Of a DNA stretch of 11,759 bases, positions 1 through 9,437 are shown piece by piece. A model generated the notes under the pieces. That model saw only the letters and a program-made list of their open reading frames with translations, did not search any database and had not been told where the DNA came from. This DNA is from Rhodoferax sp. GTDB lineage: Bacteria > Pseudomonadota > Gammaproteobacteria > Burkholderiales > Burkholderiaceae_C. Numbering within the stretch: the stretch's first letter is position 1; the number at the start of each line of letters is the position of its first letter. A program made the translations under genes and the position numbers. Location of the stretch: the NCBI GenBank assembly GCA_028292305.1, contig JAQGMQ010000574.1:1-11759 (forward strand), given 5' to 3'.

Positions 1-803
1 AACACGGCGACGGCAGCTTCCTCTCGCACGCCGAGCGTTATGAAGTCACCGACGAATTCCTGCGCATCTGGCGTGGTGTGGCGGCCGGCGAGACCGTCAA
101 CTTCAGCGGCAAACACCTGCGCGTCGAAAACGCCAAGGCCCTGTACCCGGCGGTGCAGAAGCCGTATCCACCGCTGTGGTTCGGCGGCTCTTCGGAGCCG
201 GCCATCGCGCTGGCCGGCGAGCAGGTCGACGTCTACCTGACCTGGGGCGAACCGCCCGCCGCCGTGGCCGACAAGATCGCCAAGGCCCGCGCCGCCGCCG
301 CCGTGCACGGCCGCACGCTGCGCTTCGGCATCCGCCTGCATGTGATCGTGCGCGAGACCAGCGAGGCCGCCTGGCGCGCCGCCGACGAACTCATCTCCCA
401 CGTGACCGACGACACCGTGGCCGCGGCGCAAAAAGCCTTCGCGCGCTTCGACTCGGTGGGCCAGCAACGCATGGCCGCACTGCACCAGGGCCGGCGCGAC
501 CAGCTCGAGGTGTCGCCCAACCTGTGGGCCGGCGTGGGCCTGGTGCGCGGCGGCGCGGGCACGGCGCTGGTCGGCAACCCGCAAGAGGTGGCCGACCGCA
601 TCCGGGAATACGCGGCACTCGGTATCGAGACCTTCATCTTCTCGGGCTATCCGCACCTGGAAGAAGCCTACCGCCTGGCCGAGCTGGTGTTCCCGCTGTT
701 GCCGCTCGACACCGTGCGGCCGGCCGGCCAGGCCAACCTGACCGGGCCGTTCGGCGAGGTGATCGCCAACGACATCGTGCCGCCAGCGCGCCGCGCGGCC
801 TGA
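1..803 (+). CDS. ssuD: FMNH2-dependent alkanesulfonate monooxygenase (SsuD/MsuD type), 5'-truncated by the window edge
   Basis: This cytoplasmic luciferase-like enzyme uses FMNH2 and O2 to cleave alkanesulfonates to an aldehyde and sulfite. The reading frame is open from base 3 and runs 266 residues to TGA at 801-803, so about 115 N-terminal residues lie upstream of the window. GTG at 78 is internal, not the start. Aligned from memory with E. coli SsuD (about 381 aa), the fragment keeps the residues equivalent to Arg226 and His228 (RLH, bases 333-341), Arg297 (VRGGAG, Arg at 546-548) and Tyr331 (SGYPHLEE, Tyr at 648-650). The Cys54 region is not in view. The FMN reductase follows 67 bases downstream, the expected partner. 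The fragment has one Met and no Cys. MsuD (methanesulfonate-specific) is closely related, and I cannot separate the two from this fragment. Family is near certain; substrate range is open. Confidence 0.92.
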   Translation, partial: HGDGSFLSHAERYEVTDEFLRIWRGVAAGETVNFSGKHLRVENAKALYPAVQKPYPPLWFGGSSEPAIALAGEQVDVYLTWGEPPAAVADKIAKARAAAAVHGRTLRFGIRLHVIVRETSEAAWRAADELISHVTDDTVAAAQKAFARFDSVGQQRMAALHQGRRDQLEVSPNLWAGVGLVRGGAGTALVGNPQEVADRIREYAALGIETFIFSGYPHLEEAYRLAELVFPLLPLDTVRPAGQANLTGPFGEVIANDIVPPARRAA

Positions 804-858
804 TGCATTCACCGCGTCCCGCCAAGGCTGGCGCATCTCCCCTAACTTCATTCACACC

Positions 859-864
859 AAGAGG
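859..864 (+). promoter_or_regulatory. Ribosome binding site of the FMN reductase gene
   Basis: AAGAGG lies six bases before ATG 871. It supports that start and shows the reductase can be translated independently of the monooxygenase gene, which ends 67 bases upstream. I saw no convincing sigma70 promoter in the 804-870 spacer, so co-transcription is likely. Confidence 0.7.
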
Positions 865-870
865 TTCAAC

Positions 871-1449
871 ATGACCAGGAAACTCAAGATCGTCGCCGTC
901 TCCGGTGGCCTGCAACGCCCCTCGCGCACGCTGGCGCTGGTCGAACAGCTCATCGAAGGCCTGACCGACGCGGTGCCGGCCGACGTGCGCCTGATCGAGC
1001 TCGGCAGCCTCGTGCCGCAGTTCGGCGGCGTGGTGCAGCGCGCGTCCTTGCCCGCTGAAGTCGAGGCCGCGCTGAAGGACGTCGAGTCGGCCGACCTGCT
1101 GGTGGTGGCCAGCCCGATCTACCGCGGCTCGTACACCGGTTTGTTCAAGCACTTCTTCGACCTCGTGCACCACGAGTCGCTCATCGACGTGCCGGTGCTG
1201 CTGGCCGCCACCGGCGGCAGCGACCGCCACGCCCTGGCCATCGACCACCAGCTGCGTCCGCTGTTCAGCTTCTTCCAGGCCCACACGTTGCCGATCGGCG
1301 TCTACGCCATCGACAAGGACTTCGAGAATTACCGCGTCACCAGCGAGCCGCTGCGCGCCCGCATCGCGCTCGCGGTGGAACGTGCGCTGCCGGTGCTGGC
1401 CCAGCGCGGGCAGCGCCTGGCCGAGCGCCTGGTACGCGAATTCGCCTGA
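871..1449 (+). CDS. msuE: NADPH-dependent FMN reductase, MsuE type
   Basis: This 192-residue flavodoxin-like reductase makes the FMNH2 used by the partner monooxygenase. Visible elements are the N-terminal phosphate-binding loop (SGGLQRPSR, 11-19), the SPIYRGSYTG stretch (81-90) and the ATGG loop (113-116). The start is set by ATG 871 with AAGAGG upstream. E. coli SsuE has a Tyr118 insertion that creates a pi-helix. Here the aligned residue is His126 (AIDHQLRP), which from memory is what Pseudomonas MsuE carries, at the same residue number. That favours the methanesulfonate (Msu) branch over SsuE. The protein has no Cys and only the initiator Met, a sulfur-sparing composition. It sits between ssuD/msuD and the transporter genes and is the only flavin reductase in view, so it may serve several monooxygenases here. 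Family is certain; the MsuE label is probable. Confidence 0.88.
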   Translation: MTRKLKIVAVSGGLQRPSRTLALVEQLIEGLTDAVPADVRLIELGSLVPQFGGVVQRASLPAEVEAALKDVESADLLVVASPIYRGSYTGLFKHFFDLVHHESLIDVPVLLAATGGSDRHALAIDHQLRPLFSFFQAHTLPIGVYAIDKDFENYRVTSEPLRARIALAVERALPVLAQRGQRLAERLVREFA

Positions 1450-1456
1450 GCCGGAG

Positions 1457-3208
<1,752 letters not shown>

Positions 3209-3265
3209 GCCTCATCGCCGGGTGACTTCTTCATCCATTTCATCTTCACTTCCAGGACTTTCGCC

Positions 3266-4957
3266 ATGACCTCCACACCCCAAGACGACCCCGCCGGCCA
3301 AGACGCCGAGGTGCGCGGCGAACTGCGCCGCCGCCAGTTGTTCGGCCTGACCGGCGCCCTGTTGTCCAGCGGCCTGCTCGGCGGCCTGTTCAGCGCCGAC
3401 GCGGTGGCCGCCACGCAGGCGCTGCCCAACACCGAAGACAGCGCGCAGCGTGGCGGCACGCTGGAGGCCACCGTGCACCCCGAGCCGCCGACGCTGGCCT
3501 TCTTCATCAACACCTCGACACCGGGGCGCACCGTGGTCAGCAAGATCTTCGACGGCCTGCTCGACTACGGGCCCGACCTGAAGCCGCGCCCGCAACTGGC
3601 CGAAAGCGTGGACATCTCGCCCGACGGCCTGGTGGTGCGGCTCAAGCTGCGCAAGAACGTCTTCTGGCACGACGGCAAACCCTTCACCTCGGCCGACGTC
3701 AAATTCTCGGCCGAGGAGATCTGGCGCAAACACGCGCCCACGGCGCGCCGCGTGTTCCAGTACCTGACCAAGGTCGACACGCCCGACGCCAACACGGTGG
3801 TGCTGACGCTGTCCAAACCCACGCCGGTGATCCTGAACGCGCTCGACGTGGTGGCGGCACCCGTGCTGCCCAAGCACCTGTACGAGGGCACCGACATCCC
3901 GAACAACCCGTACAACAACAAGCCGGTGGGCACGGGCCCGTTCGTCTTCAAGGAGTGGTCGCGCGGCAGCCACATTGCGCTGGAACGCTTCGACAAATAC
4001 TGGGCGCCGGGCCTGCCGTACCTGGACAGGCTGACCTTCAAGATCATCCCCGACGTGGCCGGCCGCGCCACCGCGCTCGAGACCGGCGCCATCCAGTACG
4101 GCGAGCGCAACCCCGTCACCTTCGCCGATGCCGACCGCCTGGCCAGGTCGCCGAGCCTGGTGGTCAGCACCGAAGGCTACAACGGCTTTGCCGGCTGGCT
4201 GTGGCTGATCCCGAACCTGCGCGACCCGATCGTCGGCAAGCTCAAGGTGCGCCAGGCGATCCTGCACGCCATCAACCGCGACGCGCTGGTCAAGACGGTG
4301 TGGGGCGGTTATGCCTCGCCCGCCACCGGGCCGGTGTCGTCGCTGCTGAAGACTTTCTACACCAAGGACACCGAGCAATACCCGTTCGACCGCAAGAAGG
4401 CCGAGGCCCTGCTCGACGAGGCCGGCTACCCGAAGAAGGCCGACGGCTTCCGCTTCAAGCTCGACCACGACTTCATCCCCTTCGGCGACGACTACCGCCG
4501 CACCGGCGAGTTCGTGCGCCAGGCGCTGCGGGCGGTGGGCATCGACGTGAACCTGCGGGCGCAGGACCTGGCCAGCTGGAGCAAGAACGTGTTTGCCGAC
4601 TACAACTTCCAGCTGGTCAGCTCCTGGGGCATCAACTGGCAGGACCCGCAGATCGGGGTCGAGCAGCACTACTGGTCGAAGGCCGAATCCAAGGGCACGC
4701 CGTGGCAGAACGCCTCGGGTTATGCCAGCCCGGAGGCCGACCGCCTGATCGAAGCCGCCCAGGTCGAACGTGACCCGGCCAGGCGCGTGCAGCTGTATCA
4801 GGACTTCCAGAAGCTCGCGCAGAAAGACCTGGCCCTGCTCAACCTGTTCGAGTTCCGCTGGTTCGGCGTCTGGGACAAGCGCCTGCGCAATGTGACCGAT
4901 TCGTTCGACCACAGCCAGAACAACTTCGCCCGCGTCTGGTTCGAGTCCAAGGCATGA
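3266..4957 (+). CDS. Family-5 substrate-binding protein of a peptide-type ABC importer, Tat-like signal, free of Cys and internal Met
   Basis: This periplasmic solute receptor has 563 residues, and two permease genes follow it. A 20-residue polar N-region is followed by a triple arginine, RRRQLF (21-26), a hydrophobic stretch to about 47 and small residues (AVAA, 46-49) suited to signal peptidase. This fits a Tat signal; no lipobox Cys exists. Family-5 (SBP_bac_5) hallmarks include the segment at 111-150 with SPDGL and FWHDGKPFTSADV, and VGTGPFVFKEW (221-231). AGGA at 3254-3257, eight bases before ATG 3266, supports the start. The 57-base spacer upstream is unusually pyrimidine-rich with repeated TTCATC words. 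I found no Cys and no Met beyond the initiator, so the mature protein should be sulfur-free. Relatives bind dipeptides, oligopeptides, nickel or glutathione. The ligand here is unknown; gene context and composition suggest an organosulfur compound, which is inference. Confidence 0.93.
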   Translation: MTSTPQDDPAGQDAEVRGELRRRQLFGLTGALLSSGLLGGLFSADAVAATQALPNTEDSAQRGGTLEATVHPEPPTLAFFINTSTPGRTVVSKIFDGLLDYGPDLKPRPQLAESVDISPDGLVVRLKLRKNVFWHDGKPFTSADVKFSAEEIWRKHAPTARRVFQYLTKVDTPDANTVVLTLSKPTPVILNALDVVAAPVLPKHLYEGTDIPNNPYNNKPVGTGPFVFKEWSRGSHIALERFDKYWAPGLPYLDRLTFKIIPDVAGRATALETGAIQYGERNPVTFADADRLARSPSLVVSTEGYNGFAGWLWLIPNLRDPIVGKLKVRQAILHAINRDALVKTVWGGYASPATGPVSSLLKTFYTKDTEQYPFDRKKAEALLDEAGYPKKADGFRFKLDHDFIPFGDDYRRTGEFVRQALRAVGIDVNLRAQDLASWSKNVFADYNFQLVSSWGINWQDPQIGVEQHYWSKAESKGTPWQNASGYASPEADRLIEAAQVERDPARRVQLYQDFQKLAQKDLALLNLFEFRWFGVWDKRLRNVTDSFDHSQNNFARVWFESKA

Positions 4958-5979
4958 GCATGGCCGGTGCATGGCGCTTCACGGTCGGCGGGCGCATCGT
5001 GCGGCGCGTGCTGCAACTGCTCGGCGTGGTGGTGAGCACGGCCGTGCTCAACTTCGCCCTGCTCAAGTCTCTGCCTGGTGACCTGGTCGACGTGATCGCC
5101 AGCGAAAGCGGCAGTGTGTCGGCCGACTACGTGGCCCAGCTGCGCCAGGCCTATGGCCTCGACCGCCATGTGGCCGAGCAACTGCTGGCCTACCTGGGGC
5201 GCATCGCGCAGGGCGACCTGGGCTTTTCGTTCCGCTTCGGCGAGCCGGTGCTGGGGCTGGTGCTGCACCGGCTCGGGCCCACGCTGGCCCTGGTCGGCGC
5301 GGCGCTGGCGGTGTCGGTGGTGGTCGGCGTGTTGCTCGGCATCGCGTCGGCGCGGCGGCCGCATGGCCTCACCGACACGGTGCTGTCGGCGCTGGCCACG
5401 CTGGGTTATTCGGCACCGATGTTCTGGACGGCGCTGATGCTGATCGTGCTGTTCGGCGTGCACCTCGACTGGCTGCCCATCGGCGGGCTGCGCGACGTGA
5501 GCGCCGGCTACAGCGGCGCGCGGTTGTGGCTCGACTATGCGCACCACCTGGTGCTGCCGGCGCTGACCTTGTCGATCTACTACGTGGCGGTGTATGCGCG
5601 GCTGTCGCGGGCCTCGATGATCGAGGTGCTGGCCGAGGACTACATCCGCACCGCGCGCGCCAAGGGGGCGTCCGAGGGGCGTGTGATCTTCCGCCATGCG
5701 CTGCGCAACGCCGTGCTGCCGGTGCTCACCGTGCTGGGCTTGCAAAGCAGCGCGCTGCTCGGCGGCTCGGTCGTGGTCGAGACGGTGTTCGGCTGGCCCG
5801 GCCTGGGCCAGCTGTCGTTCGAAGCCATCAAGAGCCGCGACATTCCGCTGCTGCTGGCGGTGCTGCTGTTCAGTGGCGTGCTGGTGGTGCTGGCCAACCT
5901 GCTGGTGGACCTGGTGCAGGCGCGGCTGGACCCGCGGGTGCAGGCGGCTGCAACCTTGACCTCAAGGAGCGCCGCATGA
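4954..5979 (+). CDS. Peptide-type ABC importer permease, DppB-like
   Basis: This inner-membrane permease of 341 residues is close to the usual DppB/GsiC length. By eye there are six hydrophobic segments, near 15-37, 107-131, 142-170, 195-215, 254-280 and 297-321. A long periplasmic loop of about 70 residues follows the first segment, typical of the DppB family. The cytoplasmic EAA loop that docks the ATPase is at about 228-253 (EDYIRTARAKGASEGR). The start ATG 4954 overlaps the TGA of the binding-protein gene (ATGA), so the two are probably translationally coupled. A second in-frame ATG at 4960 (residue 3) is an equally possible start. The GC-rich sequence predicts a hydrophobic protein with five Met and no Cys. 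It should pair with the next permease to form the channel. Confidence 0.93.
   Translation: MSMAGAWRFTVGGRIVRRVLQLLGVVVSTAVLNFALLKSLPGDLVDVIASESGSVSADYVAQLRQAYGLDRHVAEQLLAYLGRIAQGDLGFSFRFGEPVLGLVLHRLGPTLALVGAALAVSVVVGVLLGIASARRPHGLTDTVLSALATLGYSAPMFWTALMLIVLFGVHLDWLPIGGLRDVSAGYSGARLWLDYAHHLVLPALTLSIYYVAVYARLSRASMIEVLAEDYIRTARAKGASEGRVIFRHALRNAVLPVLTVLGLQSSALLGGSVVVETVFGWPGLGQLSFEAIKSRDIPLLLAVLLFSGVLVVLANLLVDLVQARLDPRVQAAATLTSRSAA
5964..5969 (+). promoter_or_regulatory. Ribosome binding site that fixes the start of the second permease
   Basis: AAGGAG lies six bases before ATG 5976, the best Shine-Dalgarno match in the window. It sits inside the 3' end of the upstream permease gene. It decides for the ATG at 5976 over any in-frame codon further upstream; the open frame runs 450 bases further 5' but encodes only shadow sequence there. 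Confidence 0.8.
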
Positions 5980-6818
5980 AGCGCTGGTACCTGCAACCCG
6001 CCATTTTGATCGGCGGCGTGATCCTGCTGGCCGTGCTGGCCGCGGCCTTGCTGGCGGGCACGCTCTACCCCGGTGACCCGCTGGACATGGTGGGCGCGCC
6101 CTTCGTCTGGCCCGGCACCGAGGCCGAGACACCGCTCGGCACCGACCTGATGGGCCGCGACCTGGCCGCCGGGTTGCTGCACGGCGCCCGCGTCTCGCTG
6201 CTGGTGGGGGTGTCGTCGGCGATGATCGCCTTGGTGATCGGCATCGCCGTGGGCGCGGCGGCGGGTTTCTACCGCGGCCGGATCGATGCGGTGCTGACCC
6301 GCGTCACCGAATTCTTCCAGACCATACCGGCGTTCCTGCTGGCCATCATTTTGGTGGCGGTGTTGCAGCCCGCCATTGGCACCATCGTGTTCGCGCTGGG
6401 CGTGACCTCATGGACCAGCATCGCGCGGCTGGTGCGGGCCGAATTCCTGTCGCTGCGCGAGCGCGAGTTCGTGAAGGCCAGCGTGGCGCTGGGCGCGAGC
6501 GACGCGCACCTGATCTTCCGCGAAATCTTGCCCAACGCCTGGACGCCGGTGATCGTGTCCACTGCCTTGCTGGTGGCCAACGCCATCCTGTCGGAGGCCG
6601 GGCTGTCGTTCCTCGGCCTGGGCGATCCGAACGTCGTCAGCTGGGGTTCGATGATCGGCCTGGGCCGCGACGCGCTGCGCACCGCCTGGTACATGACCGC
6701 GCTGCCCGGCCTGGCGATCGTGCTCACCGTGCTGGCGCTGAACCTGCTGAGCGACGCCCTGCATGCCGCGTTGAACCCGCGGCTGCGCCGTGCGCGGCAG
6801 GCCACGCCGCTGGTCTGA
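5976..6818 (+). CDS. Peptide-type ABC importer permease, DppC-like
   Basis: This 280-residue inner-membrane permease is the DppC/GsiD-type partner of the preceding gene. The family's N-terminal signature, TPLGTDLMGRDL, is at 52-63 after a first membrane segment at about 8-29. Five further hydrophobic stretches follow, near 72-97, 107-130, 133-150, 189-212 and 243-262. The EAA loop spans about 162-188 (EREFVKASVALGASDAHL). Start ATG 5976 overlaps the upstream stop as ATGA and has AAGGAG six bases before it. The same frame is open back to 5526, but that extension is antisense-like Ala/Gly/Arg shadow sequence over the upstream permease. With the fused ATPase, the binding protein and DppB-like permease, this completes an importer in the order ATPase-receptor-permease-permease. 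Confidence 0.93.
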   Translation: MKRWYLQPAILIGGVILLAVLAAALLAGTLYPGDPLDMVGAPFVWPGTEAETPLGTDLMGRDLAAGLLHGARVSLLVGVSSAMIALVIGIAVGAAAGFYRGRIDAVLTRVTEFFQTIPAFLLAIILVAVLQPAIGTIVFALGVTSWTSIARLVRAEFLSLREREFVKASVALGASDAHLIFREILPNAWTPVIVSTALLVANAILSEAGLSFLGLGDPNVVSWGSMIGLGRDALRTAWYMTALPGLAIVLTVLALNLLSDALHAALNPRLRRARQATPLV

Positions 6819-6844
6819 ACCCAACCCCAAAAGATCCACCGCCC

Positions 6845-8116
6845 ATGACCAAACCTGCTGCATCCGAAACGTTCGACGCACCTGCCGAGCGCCTGCCGCG
6901 CGCCCCCGACCCCGCGCGCGTGCAGCGCATCACCGATGACGCCGGCGCGCTGGCCGCGGCCCACCGGCTCGCGGCCGAGTTCGCGCCCGGTGCTTCCGAG
7001 CGTGACCGCACTGGGCGCCTTCCCTGGGACGAACTCGAACGCTGGTCCGAAGCCGGGCTGGGCGGCATCACCGTGCCGCGCGCCCATGGCGGCGCCGACG
7101 TCTCCTATGCCACGCTCGCCGAGGTGTTCGTGATCCTGTGCGCGGCCGACCCGGCGCTGGGCCAGATCCCGCAGAACCATTTCGGGCTGCTGGGCCTGCT
7201 GCGCGAACTCGGCAGCGACGCGCAAAAAGAGCGCTACTACGCCGAGGTGCTGGCGGGCAGGCGGCTGGGCAATGCCGGGCCGGAGCGCAAGTCCGAAGCG
7301 GCCAGGACCGTGCTGCAGGGCGCGACCCGGCTCAAGTCAACAGCCGATGGCTTGCGGCTCGAGGGGCGCCGTTTCTATTCGACCGGCGCCTTGTTCGCCC
7401 ACCGCGTGCCCACCCGGGCGCAGGACGACGCCGGCCGCGCCGTGCAGGTGTGGGTGCCGCGCGAGGCACCGGGCCTGCGCGTGGTCGACGACTGGAGTTC
7501 GTTCGGCCAGCGCACCACCGCCAGCGGCAGCGTGGTGTTCGACAACGTGGCCGTGGACGCCGCCGACGTGTTGCCGCTGTGGCAACTGGCCGACCGGGCC
7601 GGCCTGTTCGGCCCCAACTCGCAACTGGTGCAGGCCGCCATCGACCAGGGCATCGCCCAGGCCGCGGTGGCCGACGCCATCGCCTTCGTGCGTGAACGCG
7701 CGCGGCCCTGGGTGGACGCGGTGGGCGCGGGCGTCGCCCAGGCGGCCGACGACCCCTACATCATCCAGGAGGTCGGCAGCCTGCAGATCGACCTGCACGC
7801 CGCGCACGCGGTGCTGCGTGAAACCGCGCTGTTGTTCGACGCCATCGCCGCCGAGCCGGTGACGGCCGAGAGCAGCGCACGCGCCTCGGTGGCCGTGGCC
7901 GAGGCCAAGGTGTTGACCACCCGCATCGCGCTCGACGCCAGCGAAAAGCTGTTCGCGCTGGCCGGCGCATCGGCCACCCGTGCCCAGCACAACCTCGACC
8001 GCCACTGGCGCAACGCGCGCACCCACACGCTGCACGACCCGGTGCGCTGGAAGACGCAGCTGATCGGCAACTACCACCTCAACGGCGTGCTGCCGGCGCG
8101 GCATTCCTGGAACTGA
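6845..8116 (+). CDS. sfnB: SfnB-family sulfur acquisition oxidoreductase (acyl-CoA dehydrogenase fold), first copy
   Basis: This 423-residue flavoprotein has the acyl-CoA dehydrogenase fold and belongs to the SfnB/DszC branch, which acts on organosulfur compounds. DszC relatives are FMNH2-dependent S-oxygenases; the exact reaction of SfnB is, to my knowledge, not settled. Diagnostic stretches are VPRAHGGADVS (77-87), LGQIPQNHF (105-113), FYSTGALFAH (177-186), DDWSSFGQR (215-223), RERARPWVDA (283-292) and RNARTHTLHDPVRWK (389-403). The last replaces the C-terminal catalytic-Glu region of true acyl-CoA dehydrogenases and argues for a monooxygenase-type enzyme. Start ATG 6845 lies 26 bases after the permease stop with no strong ribosome site; the open frame upstream to 6410 is shadow. 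Only the initiator Met and Cys99 contain sulfur. Family is well supported; substrate is not known. Confidence 0.88.
   Translation: MTKPAASETFDAPAERLPRAPDPARVQRITDDAGALAAAHRLAAEFAPGASERDRTGRLPWDELERWSEAGLGGITVPRAHGGADVSYATLAEVFVILCAADPALGQIPQNHFGLLGLLRELGSDAQKERYYAEVLAGRRLGNAGPERKSEAARTVLQGATRLKSTADGLRLEGRRFYSTGALFAHRVPTRAQDDAGRAVQVWVPREAPGLRVVDDWSSFGQRTTASGSVVFDNVAVDAADVLPLWQLADRAGLFGPNSQLVQAAIDQGIAQAAVADAIAFVRERARPWVDAVGAGVAQAADDPYIIQEVGSLQIDLHAAHAVLRETALLFDAIAAEPVTAESSARASVAVAEAKVLTTRIALDASEKLFALAGASATRAQHNLDRHWRNARTHTLHDPVRWKTQLIGNYHLNGVLPARHSWN
8005..8053 (+). repeat. 49-bp perfect direct repeat, copy 1 (inside first sfnB)
   Basis: These 49 bases are identical, base for base, to 9289-9337 in the second sfnB-like gene, including every synonymous position. 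They encode the family's conserved C-terminal core ending in HDPVRWK. Identity stops abruptly on the 3' side and within a codon or two on the 5' side. Confidence 0.9.
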
Positions 8117-8122
8117 ATCGAC

Positions 8123-9400
8123 ATGACCACCGCCACGCTTTCATCGGCCCTGCAACCACTGGTGCCGCCGGCTGCCGCAAGACAGGCCCGGCCCGCATCC
8201 GTCCCGACATCGCGGCCGCACCTGATCCGCGGCGACGCCGAGGCCATCGCCGTGGCGCGCCGCCTGGCCGCCGATTTCGCACGCGACGCCGTGGCGCGCG
8301 ACCGGCAGCGCAGGCTGCCCTGGGCCGAGCTCGACGCCTTCGTGGCCAGCGGCCTGTGGGGCATCAACGTGCCGCGGGCCCATGGTGGCGCCGGCGTGTC
8401 GAGCGTGACGCTGGCCGAGGTCATCGCCACCATCGCCAGCGCCGACGGTTCGCTGGGCCAGATCCCGCAGAACCATTTCTATGCGCTCGAAGTGCTGCGC
8501 GTGGGTGGCACCGAGGCGCAGCAGAAGTTCCTGTTCAGCCGCGTGCTGGCCGGCGAACGTTTCGGCAACGCCTTGTCCGAGATCGGCCACAAGGACTTCA
8601 AGCGCCGCGCCCGGCTCACGCCCGACGGGCCCGACCACTTCCGGGTCGACGGGCAGAAGTTCTATTGCACCGGCGCCCTGTATGCGCACTGGATTCCCAC
8701 CTCGCTGGTGGCGCTGGAGGAGGGCCGCGAGGTGCTGTACCTGGCCTTCGTGCCGCGCAACAGCCCCGGCCTGCGCGTGACCGACGACTGGGACGGCTTC
8801 GGCCAGCGCGTCACCGGCAGCGGCTCGGTGTCGTTCGAAGACGTGCGCATCGAACGCGACTGGGTGGTGCCGTTCACCGCATCGTTCGAGCGGGCCACCA
8901 CCATCGGGCCGGTGGCGCAGCTGATGCACGCCGCCATCGACCTGGGCATCGCCCGCGGTGCCATCGCGGCGACGCTGCCCTTCCTGCGCGAACGTGCGCG
9001 GCCCTGGGTCGATGCCCAGGTGGACCGGGCCAGCGACGACCCGCTGACCATCCAGCAGGTGGGCGAAGTCGCGGTGCGCATCCGCGCGGCCGAAGCGCTG
9101 CTGCGGCGCGCGGGCCGCAGCGTCGACGCGGCCCAGCGCGAGCCGAATGTGCAGAGCGTGGCCGAGGCCTCCATCGCCGTGGCCGAGGCGCGGGTGCTGA
9201 CCACCACCGCCTCGCTCGATGCCGGCACGCGCCTGTTCGAACTGGCCGGCACCGCCGCCACGCTGGACGGACTGGCGCTCGACCGCTTCTGGCGCAACGC
9301 GCGCACCCACACGCTGCACGACCCGGTGCGCTGGAAGTACCACGCCGTGGGCAACTACTACCTGAACGACCGCCTGCCGCCACGCCACGGCGCGTTGTGA
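8123..9400 (+). CDS. sfnB: SfnB-family sulfur acquisition oxidoreductase, second tandem copy
   Basis: This 425-residue paralogue of the preceding gene starts six bases after its stop (ATG 8123), so the pair is surely co-transcribed. It has a longer, Pro/Ala-rich N-terminus (about 1-35), then the same framework: VPRAHGGAGVS (83-93), LGQIPQNHF (111-119), FYCTGALYAH (180-189), DDWDGFGQR (221-229), RERARPWVDA (289-298) and RNARTHTLHDPVRWK (391-405). It diverges most in the substrate-facing stretch after GNA (149-170), where copy 1 has GPERKSEAARTVLQ and this copy has LSEIGHKDFKRR. That suggests a different substrate. The two proteins are about half identical by eye. Three sulfur residues only (Met1, Cys182, Met268). 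It may act as a homotetramer like DszC, or pair with copy 1; the latter is speculation. The symbol marks the family, not proven equivalence to Pseudomonas sfnB. Confidence 0.86.
   Translation: MTTATLSSALQPLVPPAAARQARPASVPTSRPHLIRGDAEAIAVARRLAADFARDAVARDRQRRLPWAELDAFVASGLWGINVPRAHGGAGVSSVTLAEVIATIASADGSLGQIPQNHFYALEVLRVGGTEAQQKFLFSRVLAGERFGNALSEIGHKDFKRRARLTPDGPDHFRVDGQKFYCTGALYAHWIPTSLVALEEGREVLYLAFVPRNSPGLRVTDDWDGFGQRVTGSGSVSFEDVRIERDWVVPFTASFERATTIGPVAQLMHAAIDLGIARGAIAATLPFLRERARPWVDAQVDRASDDPLTIQQVGEVAVRIRAAEALLRRAGRSVDAAQREPNVQSVAEASIAVAEARVLTTTASLDAGTRLFELAGTAATLDGLALDRFWRNARTHTLHDPVRWKYHAVGNYYLNDRLPPRHGAL
9289..9337 (+). repeat. 49-bp perfect direct repeat, copy 2 (inside second sfnB-like gene)
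   Basis: This block is identical to 8005-8053, 1284 bases upstream. A second, shorter perfect match of 29 bases links the same two genes at 7155-7183 and 8451-8479, over the LGQIPQNHF core. Confidence 0.9.
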
Positions 9401-9437
9401 ACCCTCCCGGCCCCTTTCGACCTCTCCCCGACTGCCC

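Noticed and set aside
804..870. Promoter for an msuE-transporter sub-operon
   Set aside because: No pair of -35 and -10 elements at proper spacing is visible; a TAACTT word near 843 has no partner. Co-transcription with the upstream gene is the simpler reading.
1382..1456. Upstream GTG start for the fused ATPase
   Set aside because: The 25 added residues overlap the reductase gene, are Cys/Trp-rich and unlike any ABC N-terminus. ATG 1457 fits better despite its poor ribosome site.
3212..4972. A 586-codon open frame on the - strand covering the whole binding-protein gene
   Set aside because: It mirrors a high-GC gene with strong third-position bias. Its product is low-complexity Arg/Gly/His/Val-rich sequence with no recognisable domain, while the + strand encodes a clear family-5 receptor.
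5526..5975. N-terminal extension of the DppC-like permease
   Set aside because: The frame is open, but the translation is Ala/Gly/Arg shadow over the upstream permease. ATG 5976 with AAGGAG and an ATGA overlap is the clear start.
6410..6844. N-terminal extension of the first SfnB protein
   Set aside because: The extension overlaps the permease gene in another frame and does not resemble the family. The protein from ATG 6845 is 423 residues, matching its 425-residue tandem copy.
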